Source: Arcicella aurantiaca
Lineage (GTDB): Bacteria; Bacteroidota; Bacteroidia; Cytophagales; Spirosomataceae
DNA length: 64,000 nt
Assembly: GCF_003148625.1 (NCBI RefSeq)
Contig: NZ_QGGO01000003.1
Coordinates: 247,214-311,213, forward strand
Direction of reading: 5' to 3'
Below are positions 1-8,264 of the stretch, in pieces. Below the pieces are notes generated by a model. It had not been told where the DNA came from. It searched no databases and worked only from the letters and a program-made list of their open reading frames with translations. Position 1 is the first letter of the stretch, and each line of letters opens with the position of its first letter. A program made the position numbers and the translations under genes.

Positions 1-1
1 T

Positions 2-1615
2 TTTACAAACTCGATTAATACAGTCGAAAATTTATTAGATATTGTTTTAATTGATTCAGGAATTTTTGGTAGAAGAATACTTGAGCCTTCCTGTGGTCAA
101 GGAATTTTTATTTTAAAATTGCTCTCGGATATTTATTTAAAATTTCCCGACTCATTATTAATTTCAAATTTTATATCAAATAATATTTTCTTTGTTGATG
201 TTCAAGAAGAAATGGTTGAAAAAACCAAAAGTAATATACAGAAATTATATACGTTTCTTTTTGATGAAAATTTTCAAGGTTCATTTAACGGAATAACTTG
301 GGATTTTACGGATAAAGTTTCTTCTGGATTAACGCTGTTTGATGAGGTTAAAACCACTCCTTTTTCTAATTTATACAATTCGTTTGATTATATAATTGGT
401 AATCCTCCTTATGTTACATTATATGGAAGAAGAGATAAAAAGGAAAGCGAGGAACAAAGAATAAATTACTTAAATAATTATCATCAGTTTCCAAGTTCTG
501 TAAAAAATGGGAAACTTAATCTTGTAATGTTGTTTATAGAACATTCGCTTGATTTTTTGAAAGAAAATGGTATGTTGAGTTTTATTATTGATGTTTCTTT
601 TTTTGAAACAGCTTATGAGTTTACAAGAAAATATTTGTTAGAAAATACAACTATTGATGAATTGCAGGTGAACATTAAAGATTTTGATGTTGCGAGTGGT
701 CAAGTAATTATAAAACTTTCAAAAACTAAAACTGTAAATCATAAAGTACAAATTATTGACCATAAAACTGAAAATCGTTATTTAGTTAAACAAAACATTT
801 GGTATAATAAAAATGATGAATATAAATTCAGATACAATGGTTGCTCAATTTCAAAGCAAATTTTAGACAAAGTAGAAGCCAAAAAAGATAAAACCATACT
901 GCAATTATATCCAAATAAAAATCTCCGTACTTGCGTGATGCTTTTGGATATGGAAGATAAATTTACTTTTACCAATAAAGAAAGTAGAGAAGAGAATTTT
1001 TTATACCCATATTATCAAGGTTCTAAAGCACTTTCTGAAAAGTATGGCAAACTGGATTTTAAAAAATATTTTTACTATGACAAATCGTTACAAGATTCAA
1101 TTAATGATGAATTGAAAATTGAACTTGAAAAACAAGGTGTTAAGAATAAAAAAAGATTAGGATTGGGCGAAACGATTATTTATGATAATCCAAAATTGTT
1201 TATTAGACAGTCGGCAAAAGAAATAATTGCTACAATAGATTTAGGCAAAAGTTCTGCAAATAATAGTCTTTACGTTTTTTCATTAAGAAATAATTCTGCA
1301 GAAACAATTGAATTTTTATATTTTCTATGTGGTTTTTTGAATACAGATTTTGTGACTTATTACGCTCAACAAATGAATATAATAAGGTTTTCACAAGGTA
1401 AACAACCGCAAATAAAAATTGGTGACTTAGGAACTATTTATGTTCCTAATGATATTAAATTACAAAATGAAATTTCTAAATTGTGTAAAGAAGTTTACAC
1501 CGATTTTGATTCAAAAGATACTGTAAAAACACAAATAGATAATTTAGTTTATTCTTATTATGACTTGTCCGATTTTGAAATTTCAACTATTAAAAAAAGT
1601 ATTAAAGATTTTTGA
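2..1615 (+). CDS. N6-adenine DNA methyltransferase of restriction-modification system 1 (5' end cut by window)
   Basis: Type II modification methylase that would methylate adenine in a target site and protect the host from the convergent nuclease at 1602-2321. The reading frame is open from base 2, so the real start lies left of the window. An AdoMet-binding motif I (LEPSCGQGIFIL) is read at about 80-115 and the catalytic N6A motif IV (IIGNPPYV) at about 394-417. The rest resembles the C-terminal target-recognition region of TaqI/Eco57I-type enzymes. The last 14 bases overlap the nuclease gene tail to tail. Base composition looks more AT-rich than the housekeeping genes that follow, suggesting horizontal transfer. 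Seen: motifs and open frame. Inferred: membership of one system with the next two genes. Target site unknown. Confidence 0.88.
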   Translation, partial: FTNSINTVENLLDIVLIDSGIFGRRILEPSCGQGIFILKLLSDIYLKFPDSLLISNFISNNIFFVDVQEEMVEKTKSNIQKLYTFLFDENFQGSFNGITWDFTDKVSSGLTLFDEVKTTPFSNLYNSFDYIIGNPPYVTLYGRRDKKESEEQRINYLNNYHQFPSSVKNGKLNLVMLFIEHSLDFLKENGMLSFIIDVSFFETAYEFTRKYLLENTTIDELQVNIKDFDVASGQVIIKLSKTKTVNHKVQIIDHKTENRYLVKQNIWYNKNDEYKFRYNGCSISKQILDKVEAKKDKTILQLYPNKNLRTCVMLLDMEDKFTFTNKESREENFLYPYYQGSKALSEKYGKLDFKKYFYYDKSLQDSINDELKIELEKQGVKNKKRLGLGETIIYDNPKLFIRQSAKEIIATIDLGKSSANNSLYVFSLRNNSAETIEFLYFLCGFLNTDFVTYYAQQMNIIRFSQGKQPQIKIGDLGTIYVPNDIKLQNEISKLCKEVYTDFDSKDTVKTQIDNLVYSYYDLSDFEISTIKKSIKDF

Positions 1616-2321
1616 TACTTTCTTCTTGTGATTTATTAAGTTCTTTAAGCTGTTCCAAGGATAAGTCTTTTTTGAAATTACCTTGTCTTAAGTTTTCTAA
1701 TTCTTCAGTTGCCTTTTTCAGTTTTCTTTCGTTAGATTCTATTTTCTTTTGAAGTAAAAACTCTAAAAATTCTTCTCGAGTTCTGTACATTGGTTCTGCA
1801 AAACCATTGACTTGCATTTGGTTTGCAGGTGTTATTCTCATTGTACTACTAACATCTTTAAGGAAATATGATTTTACAAATATTTCATTATTCTTTACAA
1901 AATCTAACCCTGTTTCATTTCCTTTGTAATAGACAAGAATGTAAACCAAATAAAAATAGCCACTATTCATCAATGTCAATACTTTGTCTGGTGTACCGCT
2001 ATCAGGATTGGTGTCGTCATTGTCAATATTTATGGCTTTAAAATCAATCCAAAGTAATTCTCTATGGTTGTTGATTTCAAAAAATGTTTGAACATCAAAA
2101 GGATTTTTAGTTTTCCCTTCTGGTGAAGCCAACGATTCTTTAAAATATTGATGGTTTTGAGTAAATTCTACAAACCTATTTTCAAGAAATTTGCTAATTC
2201 CATCTCCAACTCGTTCACCTTTCTTAACAGCAATATTCAATTTAGGATTTGTATTGATTATGTTTCCTAAAAGTTCATTTAATTGAGTTGTAATAAGTGT
2301 TTCGTATGCTTGAATATCCAT
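1602..2321 (-). CDS. Putative type II restriction endonuclease of system 1
   Basis: A 239-aa protein lying between a convergent N6A methylase and an upstream controller-type regulator, the classical position of the nuclease in a C-controlled system. I do not recognise a named nuclease family. A PD-(D/E)xK-like core is visible: P74-F-D76, then the strand LLWIDFKA with D93 and K95, with E82 between. The C-terminal 40 residues are Glu/Lys-rich and probably coiled coil. The start codon follows the controller stop codon after only 2 nt, so translation of the two is probably coupled. It could be an unrelated protein, but the order methylase - nuclease - controller argues for a REase. Confidence 0.72.
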   Translation of the reverse strand: MDIQAYETLITTQLNELLGNIINTNPKLNIAVKKGERVGDGISKFLENRFVEFTQNHQYFKESLASPEGKTKNPFDVQTFFEINNHRELLWIDFKAINIDNDDTNPDSGTPDKVLTLMNSGYFYLVYILVYYKGNETGLDFVKNNEIFVKSYFLKDVSSTMRITPANQMQVNGFAEPMYRTREEFLEFLLQKKIESNERKLKKATEELENLRQGNFKKDLSLEQLKELNKSQEESIKNL

Positions 2322-2323
2322 AT

Positions 2324-2542
2324 TTATTGAAATAAGTCTGAGTTGAAAAAATGATAAACAGACATATCAAAGGCTTTTGCAATTTTCTCAATATTCACAA
2401 TTGAAACATTTCTTTTTCCTTGTTCAATACTTGCAATATAGGTTCTGTCAAGTTCACATAAGAATGAGAATTTTTCTTGACTAAGACCTTTTTCGTTTCT
2501 AAGTTCTTTAAGTCGTATCCCTATTTTGCTTCTGATGTCCAT
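2324..2542 (-). CDS. Restriction-modification controller (C) protein, XRE-type HTH, system 1
   Basis: A 72-aa single-domain XRE/Cro helix-turn-helix protein with a typical HTH around residues 15-55 (KGLSQEKFSFLCELDRTYIA, then IEQGKRNVSIVNIEKIA). C proteins bind an operator at their own promoter as dimers, first boosting and then limiting C and R expression, so that methylation precedes cleavage after entry into a new host. It is followed after 2 nt by the putative nuclease gene and preceded by an operator-like sequence at 2563-2595. It is clearly homologous to the second controller at 55335-55571 (shared RTYIAS/RSYIAS and NISIVNIEKIA-type segments). Confidence 0.85.
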   Translation of the reverse strand: MDIRSKIGIRLKELRNEKGLSQEKFSFLCELDRTYIASIEQGKRNVSIVNIEKIAKAFDMSVYHFFNSDLFQ

Positions 2543-2562
2543 GTTTACAAAGTTCTATCTTT

Positions 2563-2595
2563 GTAGTTTATGAAACAACGGACTATAAGTATAGT
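2563..2595 (-). promoter_or_regulatory. C-box-like operator upstream of controller gene 1
   Basis: Read on the minus strand this contains ACTATACTTATAGTC. It holds a perfect 6-2-6 inverted repeat (ACTATA-ag-TATAGT on the plus strand, 2582-2595) and the core ACT-N3-AGT. The same 11-mer TACTTATAGTC occurs upstream of controller gene 2 at nearly the same distance from the start codon. From memory it resembles the operator of C.Esp1396I-type controllers (ACTTATAGTC core). The second half-site is weak here. It ends 4 nt before the coaX coding sequence. Confidence 0.7.
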
Positions 2596-2598
2596 ATC

Positions 2599-3360
2599 TC
2601 ATACCAATCCCGCTATTATTCTCAAACCATTTAAGGTTAATAATTTGTCAACTTCGTCAAAATCATCACGCAGAGGCGTTAAAATAGATGAAAGTCCGCC
2701 TGTGGCTAAAACCAAACAATCTTGTCCTACTTCGTTTTTGATTTGCTTTATCATTTCACGAACCATTCCTACGTAACCCCACAAAACCCCCGCTTGTATG
2801 GCATGAACGGTATTTTTACCAATGGCAGAATCTGGCATGACCAAAGGAACTTCGGGCAATTGAGCCGTATTTGAGAAAAGAGATTTTACGGCAGTTTTCA
2901 AACCTGGGGCAATGGAAACGCCCATTATTTTGCCTTCTCCAGAAATTACGGTGAAAGTCAAAGCCGTTCCAAAATCCACAATCATACACGTGCGTTTGTG
3001 CGTATAATAGGCATAAGTGGCATTGCAGACCAAATCTGTCCCGATTTCGTAAGGACTCAAAATTTCCATTTTTAGTTTGTCGTACATTTCTACGCCAACC
3101 ATAATGGGGTCAAGTGCAAACATTTCTTGCACCATTTCCTTCAGTACAATTTTTTGGTCAGGAACAACGCAACTAATAATGGCTTTATCAATATCGCTGA
3201 TTTTGAGGTTGTTTTCTAAAAAACGCATTCGCAATTGAGCCTCATAATCGCTTGCTCGATTGGAATAAGATGACGAAATACGAAATTGATGAATCCATGA
3301 ATCATTTTCATAAATTCCAAAAACAATATCTGTATTGCCGATGTCAATGGCTAAAAGCAT
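2599..3360 (-). CDS. coaX: Type III pantothenate kinase
   Basis: Catalyses the first step of CoA synthesis, phosphorylating pantothenate with ATP in the cytoplasm. The 253-aa length matches the family. The ASKHA-fold phosphate-1 motif DIGNTDIVFG is at residues 6-15, the pantothenate-side motif GTDLVCNATYAYY is near 100, the phosphate-2 motif IVDFGTALTFTV is near 125, and GVSIAPGLKTAV lies near 147. The monovalent-cation-dependent type III enzyme is normal for Bacteroidota. The gene reads towards restriction-modification system 1, and its stop codon lies 4 nt from the C-box, so read-through could reach the controller gene. Confidence 0.95.
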   Translation of the reverse strand: MLLAIDIGNTDIVFGIYENDSWIHQFRISSSYSNRASDYEAQLRMRFLENNLKISDIDKAIISCVVPDQKIVLKEMVQEMFALDPIMVGVEMYDKLKMEILSPYEIGTDLVCNATYAYYTHKRTCMIVDFGTALTFTVISGEGKIMGVSIAPGLKTAVKSLFSNTAQLPEVPLVMPDSAIGKNTVHAIQAGVLWGYVGMVREMIKQIKNEVGQDCLVLATGGLSSILTPLRDDFDEVDKLLTLNGLRIIAGLV

Positions 3361-3365
3361 AATTT

Positions 3366-3650
3366 TTCAGTTATCAGGTTATCAGTAAGCAGGTATCAGT
3401 TATCAGTTATCAGTAAACAGTTATCAGTAAGTAGTGAACAGTTATCAGTAAGCAGTTATCAGTTTATCAGTGAATACTAAACAGTTATCAGTGTATTTTA
3501 GGTATTCTGATTATAAGTAAGCGGTAATTTATTAGATAGTCTCTGTAGATTTTCTAAAAACTCGTAATTGATAACTGTTTACTGATAACTGCTTACTGAT
3601 AAACTGCTAACTGTTAACTGTTAAATGTTCACTGTTAACTGTCTAAGTTC
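3366..3650. repeat. Degenerate CAGTTATCAGTAAGCAG tandem repeats with inverted counterpart
   Basis: The region between coaX and the HAD gene is almost entirely short imperfect repeats of a TATCAGTAAACAGT type unit (3366-3490). These are followed at about 3568-3640 by the reverse-complement form (CTGTTTACTGATAACTG), so the halves can fold into a long imperfect hairpin. The right half runs into the last codons of the HAD gene. No open frame or promoter was found. Confidence 0.75.
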
Positions 3651-4244
3651 TTCCGCCAATTTTTCTGGCGTGGTGAAATGGATTGCTTTTAGTCCAACGG
3701 CTTCTGAGCCAACCACATTTTTATAATTATCATCAATAAAAACAGCTTTGTGTCTGTCAATATCGTAGCGTTCTAAAATTGCCTCATAAATTTCGGGTTG
3801 AGGTTTTAATAAAAATTCTTCTCCCGAAACTAAAATGCCTTCAAACCAATGTAAAAACTGAAAACGTTCCATAGATTTTGCAATTGGAAATGTTTCTGCC
3901 GACCAATTGGTAAGAGCATAAACTCTATAATCAGGTGAATCAATTAAACTTTTCAGGATTTCAACCGTTCCATGATTGGCATCTCCCAACATTTCAACCC
4001 AACGTCCATAATACGCACGAATTTCATTTTCCCATGCTGGAAACAAGGCAATTCTCTCTTCAGTAGCTTGTGCAATTGGCGTTCCTGCATCTTGTTGTTC
4101 ATTCCAGTGCATTGTACAAATATTATCGAAAAACTCTTTCCGACGTTCTGCATCTGGAATTAAATCATTAAAAACATAAAGCGGATTCCAGTCGATTAAT
4201 ACACCGCCTAAGTCAAAAATGATTGTGTTAATTTGGTTAGCCAT
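3621..4244 (-). CDS. HAD-IA family hydrolase (haloacid dehalogenase-like phosphatase)
   Basis: A 207-aa cytoplasmic HAD-superfamily phosphatase. Motif I is IIFDLGGVLIDW at residues 8-19 (the second catalytic Asp position is occupied by Gly/Val, as in the YihX-like group), motif II is VYALTNWS near 112, motif III is the Lys of LLKPQPEIY near 146, and motif IV is AVFIDDNYKNV near 167. Such proteins act on small phosphorylated metabolites such as glucose-1-phosphate or FMN, but the substrate cannot be read from sequence. The final codons (QLTVNI) come from the repeat sequence between this gene and coaX. Confidence 0.85.
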   Translation of the reverse strand: MANQINTIIFDLGGVLIDWNPLYVFNDLIPDAERRKEFFDNICTMHWNEQQDAGTPIAQATEERIALFPAWENEIRAYYGRWVEMLGDANHGTVEILKSLIDSPDYRVYALTNWSAETFPIAKSMERFQFLHWFEGILVSGEEFLLKPQPEIYEAILERYDIDRHKAVFIDDNYKNVVGSEAVGLKAIHFTTPEKLAEELRQLTVNI

Positions 4245-4294
4245 TGTTTGAATATTATTTATATTTTGAAAAGTAAATGATAGTTAATACAGTT

Positions 4295-6307
4295 TTAAAA
4301 CCCAATTTTACCTTTACGTTTTCCCTTTCCAGAATGTTCTACATAGTCTTTCATTTCGGTTAATTCTTTTTCAAAACCACCCGAAAGAATAGGGAATCTT
4401 AACCAACTTCTTGGGTCGAGGTTACGGTCGTCCACATGGAAACTTGGAGCGTAACGTTCTCTCTTCCATTGATTTCTGGCAAATAACTTAAAGAATCGTT
4501 CGATAGACATTACCAATTTTTCACGTTCATAAATACCTTCAAATTCCATTTCCATGATTAGAAGGCAATCTTTTGGTGATTTTTTGTCTCGAATGGCTGC
4601 CGTTTCAATGGCGTTGAGTAAGTCGTAAGGCATTAAATCTTCTTCGTCAATTTGCTTGGCTTCTAAGGGACGAAGTTCGGCAGTTGGTTGCAGATTATTC
4701 ATGGCATTTAAACCCGCAATTTTCACCGTTCCGCCCAACCCCGTATTTTCTAACCAACGCAACCAATGACGAAGCCAATGTTTATCAATACCCGCAATAG
4801 GGGAGATTGACCCCGAAGTATCGCCGTCCATTGTGGCATATCCAACCGATGCTTCCGAACGGTTTGAAGTTGAAAGCAACAAAGCATTATTGATATTTGC
4901 CAAAAGCCATGCACTTGGGCTACGTACCCGTGCTTGAATATTTTGAAGGGCGATGTCGTCGGTTTGCCAAGATAAATCTCTACCAATTGCTCCTTGAATC
5001 AATCCTTTGTAGGTTTCTACCAAACCGTTGATGTCAATATCGTAAAAAGTCGTGTTTAAATCTTTTGCCAAAGAAGTAGCCGAATGACGAGTTGCCGTTG
5101 AACTGTTTTGCGTTCCTTGGTAAACATTGGTTATCAAAGCTGCCGATAATTCCTTTACATCTTTACAGTTTTGAATTTGTTTTATGTAAGATAATTTTTT
5201 CTTGAAGCCATCTAAACCCAATTCTGCCACACACATATCAATTGCCAAATAGCATAAAGCCGTAATAGCAGAAGAATCTGCACCACCCGAAAGCGAAATT
5301 ACCCAACCATTCGAGCGAGATTTGCGGAGGTAATCAAACAACGCTAAAGCAATGGCACGAGCAAATTCTTCTTCTTTTTGCTTTCCGTTTGCTTCCCAAG
5401 ACTCTAAAGCATAAATATTTTTTACAGGGGCAATTTCTGGAAAATCAAATAAAACTTGAACAGGATTTGATGCTTTGAAAGTCAGACGATTTTGCAATTG
5501 CTCCAATCTGATTTTGTCTAAATCAATGACTGCGGTAGTTAAATAATGGTCTTTGTACGAAAATCTTGTTCCCGAAACTAACATTTCGCCCGCTTGTGCA
5601 ATCATGGCATCACCGTCAAAAATGGCTCTTCCTGCTTCATTTCCCAATAAATTGGCATAAATATAGGCTACTCCAAAAGCACGAGAACCATCTTGCACAA
5701 GTCGCTCACGAGTTTGTGTTTTGAAGAAAGAGAAATGTGACGCTGTTGGGTTCATGATAATATCACAACCCTGTAAATATAAATCTCTACCGGGGCGATT
5801 GGCAATCCAAGCGTCTTCACAAATTTCAAAACCGACTTTTACGCCACTTAAATCAAAAATTAAATCTCCGACAGGATACGTAAATTCGCCAATTCTCATT
5901 TCTGTACGTTCCCCCACAGGCCAAGCTTGAAACCAACGAGTTTCGTAGTGAATACCGTTATTTGCCAAGTTTTTCTTCAAAGCAAAACCTCTAATTTGCT
6001 TATTGACAATCAAACAAGCGGCATTATACACATGATTTGAAATTCGGATAGGCAAGCCCACACAAACGGCAATGCTTGAGGTATGCGAGACAATATCTTC
6101 TAAAATATCAAGGGCGGAGTCACAAGTAGATTGTGCAAAAAACATATCCTCACAACCATAACCCGTGATACATAATTCGGGTAAGCACAAAAGGCTAATA
6201 TCTTGATTTTTAGCTTCTTCAATGCAGTCGATTATATTTTTTTTATTACTATTCCAAGCCAATGGCGTTTGATTAACCACGCCTGCTGCTACTTTTATTA
6301 GGTTCAT
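4295..6307 (-). CDS. nadE: Glutamine-dependent NAD+ synthetase
   Basis: Converts deamido-NAD to NAD using ammonia released from glutamine, the last step of NAD synthesis. It is the 670-aa two-domain form. The N-terminal nitrilase-type glutaminase (about 1-290) shows the Glu in CLPELCITGYG, the Lys in FALKKNLANNG and the Cys in GFEICEDAW. The C-terminal synthetase domain shows the ATP-pyrophosphatase P-loop SLSGGADSSA near residue 345 and STSNRSEASVGYATMDGDTS near 480. It is a full-length housekeeping gene. Confidence 0.96.
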   Translation of the reverse strand: MNLIKVAAGVVNQTPLAWNSNKKNIIDCIEEAKNQDISLLCLPELCITGYGCEDMFFAQSTCDSALDILEDIVSHTSSIAVCVGLPIRISNHVYNAACLIVNKQIRGFALKKNLANNGIHYETRWFQAWPVGERTEMRIGEFTYPVGDLIFDLSGVKVGFEICEDAWIANRPGRDLYLQGCDIIMNPTASHFSFFKTQTRERLVQDGSRAFGVAYIYANLLGNEAGRAIFDGDAMIAQAGEMLVSGTRFSYKDHYLTTAVIDLDKIRLEQLQNRLTFKASNPVQVLFDFPEIAPVKNIYALESWEANGKQKEEEFARAIALALFDYLRKSRSNGWVISLSGGADSSAITALCYLAIDMCVAELGLDGFKKKLSYIKQIQNCKDVKELSAALITNVYQGTQNSSTATRHSATSLAKDLNTTFYDIDINGLVETYKGLIQGAIGRDLSWQTDDIALQNIQARVRSPSAWLLANINNALLLSTSNRSEASVGYATMDGDTSGSISPIAGIDKHWLRHWLRWLENTGLGGTVKIAGLNAMNNLQPTAELRPLEAKQIDEEDLMPYDLLNAIETAAIRDKKSPKDCLLIMEMEFEGIYEREKLVMSIERFFKLFARNQWKRERYAPSFHVDDRNLDPRSWLRFPILSGGFEKELTEMKDYVEHSGKGKRKGKIGF

Positions 6308-6354
6308 TTATTATTGAGTGAATGATTTGTGAATGAGTGATGGTTTAGCTCATT

Positions 6355-6897
6355 TTAAAATTCTATGTTGTTGTTTTCGAATAATGCTACGTTTAGTTCG
6401 TCTTCAAACTCTACAACTTTGTTTTGATTAGAACTCCTTTGACGTGGATATATTTGACTGGCTTTAAAGCTAACTTGTGCTTCTACTTGATAATTTCCGA
6501 AATCAAGTTTTTCTTTAAACTTTAGAATGGTTTCTTTGAGTTGGTCAAATGCACTTAATCGTTCTTGTCGGCGATGTTTAAGATTTACATTCTTATTTTC
6601 TACAAAGCAAAATCTCCTATCGTCAAATAAAGCAAAGTCACATCTTCCGTCTGAGTATTCAATTGTTCCTTGAAAAACACCTTCATCAATGGCTAAGAAG
6701 GTTATTTCTTTCTGTGTAGGATTTAATACTGTAAAAAGTAAGTCATCATTTGTTTGTAGTAAGACGAATGACTTTTTAGGTATTTGCCCAAATTCAACTT
6801 TTTCTGGATGTTCATCAATCCAAAATTTACTTTCATTTCTGATTTCAATGCACTTGCCAGTTTGACAAGGGAAGGTGTTTTCAATTAACTGTTTCAC
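6355..6897 (-). CDS. Putative PD-(D/E)xK-like nuclease partner of the AAA ATPase
   Basis: A 180-aa protein of unrecognised family. The segment at residues 84-105 reads GRCDFALFDD then FCFVENKNV. D87, E100 and K102 on two predicted beta strands fit the D-x12-E-x-K spacing of the PD-(D/E)xK nuclease core. The rest is mixed alpha/beta with a Lys/Arg-rich helix (KHRRQERLSAFDQLKETILK) just after the core. The start lies 17 nt inside the upstream ATPase gene, implying translational coupling and a shared complex. ATPase-nuclease pairs of this shape are common in phage defence; that role is inferred. No homologue could be searched. Confidence 0.6.
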   Translation of the reverse strand: MKQLIENTFPCQTGKCIEIRNESKFWIDEHPEKVEFGQIPKKSFVLLQTNDDLLFTVLNPTQKEITFLAIDEGVFQGTIEYSDGRCDFALFDDRRFCFVENKNVNLKHRRQERLSAFDQLKETILKFKEKLDFGNYQVEAQVSFKASQIYPRQRSSNQNKVVEFEDELNVALFENNNIEF

Positions 6898-8104
6898 GTT
6901 TTTTTGTACGGTAGATGTTCATTAATGCGTCAAATTCTCCTCCTAAGTCTTCTGAAATAGCGTCCAATTCATTTTCGCCAATTAGCCCAGTTTTTTTATT
7001 GAAAATGGAACGTATCCCTCCTTTTTCTCCATTTTCATTTTCTCCCACATAGTAAGCTTCAAAATCATCAGGATTTATCCACTGTTCTCTCGGAATAATG
7101 GTTGCAATTTCATCTGACATTTCTGGATACTTATTGGCTACTTGATACGCAAATAGTAGATTGTTTAAAGAACTCAAAACATAAGGACTATGCGTAGTCA
7201 TTAAAAGCTCGTTATCTTTTTTTGTGCATTTATCTGCCAAATAACCAACCAATTGCTTTTGAGTAGTTGGAAAAAGATTTAATTCTGGTTCTTCAACAAT
7301 AAAGTGAGTACTCTCTTCTTTCGCAAAATGCTCCACAGTTAGATGTAAGGGAATTGTTGATTGATGACCACTCGCACTTGCAGATAATGGAACGGAATCT
7401 GTTTCGTTATGAAAAACTAAATTTCTTCCATTCTCATATTTATAGGTAATATTCAAATAACCTATGAATAAAGTTGGAATTTTCAAACGAGCAATTTCAA
7501 AATCTCCACCAAATGAAACTGTACTTTTTTGTAAGGCAACTTCTGCACTTAATAACCCTAATATTGAATCTGAGATTGAAGATATTAATAAGCGGTCAGT
7601 CGGAAGGTATTTTGTTTTTGAGGTTAATTGTTCAATCATTTCTCTAACTATACTCTCAACCGTGGGATAAATAACTCTGTAATTCCCATATCCTCTTTTT
7701 TGAATTTCAAGATAGCCTTTATAACCATTTTTTGTCGATTCAAAAGTTGGATGAAAACTTGTTGCTTGTAATCGCCCAAATAATTCTCCTGTCATTTCAC
7801 TTGAATCTTTAAGAAGAAAATTATTTTCAGTTGGTTTATAATTGAAAGAGTATTTTGGGGTAACAAACTCAACATCTGTATCTGAATTAATAAAATATTG
7901 AGCCTGATATTTTTCAAAATAACTGAGATTAGGTTTCCCCAAATGACTATCAGCTAAGAATGATTTATCCTTACAAATAGCCACCAACTTAGCCAAAGTA
8001 GATTTCCCGCTTCCTTGTGGACCAATGAAAACGGTTACTTTTTTCAAATCCAATTCAGCATCTTTAATTGGTCCAAAATTTTTGACTATCAATTTTTCGT
8101 TCAT
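6881..8104 (-). CDS. OLD/RecF-like AAA family ATPase
   Basis: A 407-aa ABC-type (SMC/RecF/OLD-like) ATPase. Walker A GPQGSGKS is at residues 28-35, preceded by the hallmark N-terminal segment IVKNFGPIKDAELDL. A signature-like SASASGHQSTIP lies near 245, Walker B with catalytic Glu (HFIVEEPELNLFP) near 268, and the switch-His motif LLMTTHSPYVLSSL near 302. No TOPRIM domain follows, unlike OLD nucleases; the nuclease function may instead be supplied by the overlapping gene at 6355-6897. It is the first gene of a two-gene operon. It resembles ATPase subunits of several abortive-infection systems, but no named system could be assigned. Confidence 0.82.
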   Translation of the reverse strand: MNEKLIVKNFGPIKDAELDLKKVTVFIGPQGSGKSTLAKLVAICKDKSFLADSHLGKPNLSYFEKYQAQYFINSDTDVEFVTPKYSFNYKPTENNFLLKDSSEMTGELFGRLQATSFHPTFESTKNGYKGYLEIQKRGYGNYRVIYPTVESIVREMIEQLTSKTKYLPTDRLLISSISDSILGLLSAEVALQKSTVSFGGDFEIARLKIPTLFIGYLNITYKYENGRNLVFHNETDSVPLSASASGHQSTIPLHLTVEHFAKEESTHFIVEEPELNLFPTTQKQLVGYLADKCTKKDNELLMTTHSPYVLSSLNNLLFAYQVANKYPEMSDEIATIIPREQWINPDDFEAYYVGENENGEKGGIRSIFNKKTGLIGENELDAISEDLGGEFDALMNIYRTKKRETVN

Positions 8105-8264
8105 AATTTTCTATTTTCCTTAACTCGTTGGTCTTCTTTACAAAATACGCTATTTTTTATCAAACCACGAAACGCCTATATCAAGATTTCGATACCCCCA
8201 AAAAATGATTAGGCGTTCCATCTGATACCTTTGAAAATTACTAAGTATTGTAATCAGATGAAAA

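Noticed and set aside
3366..3650. TATCAGTAAACAGT repeats as a CRISPR or origin iterons
   Set aside because: Units are contiguous and degenerate with an inverted second half; no spacers, no replication genes.
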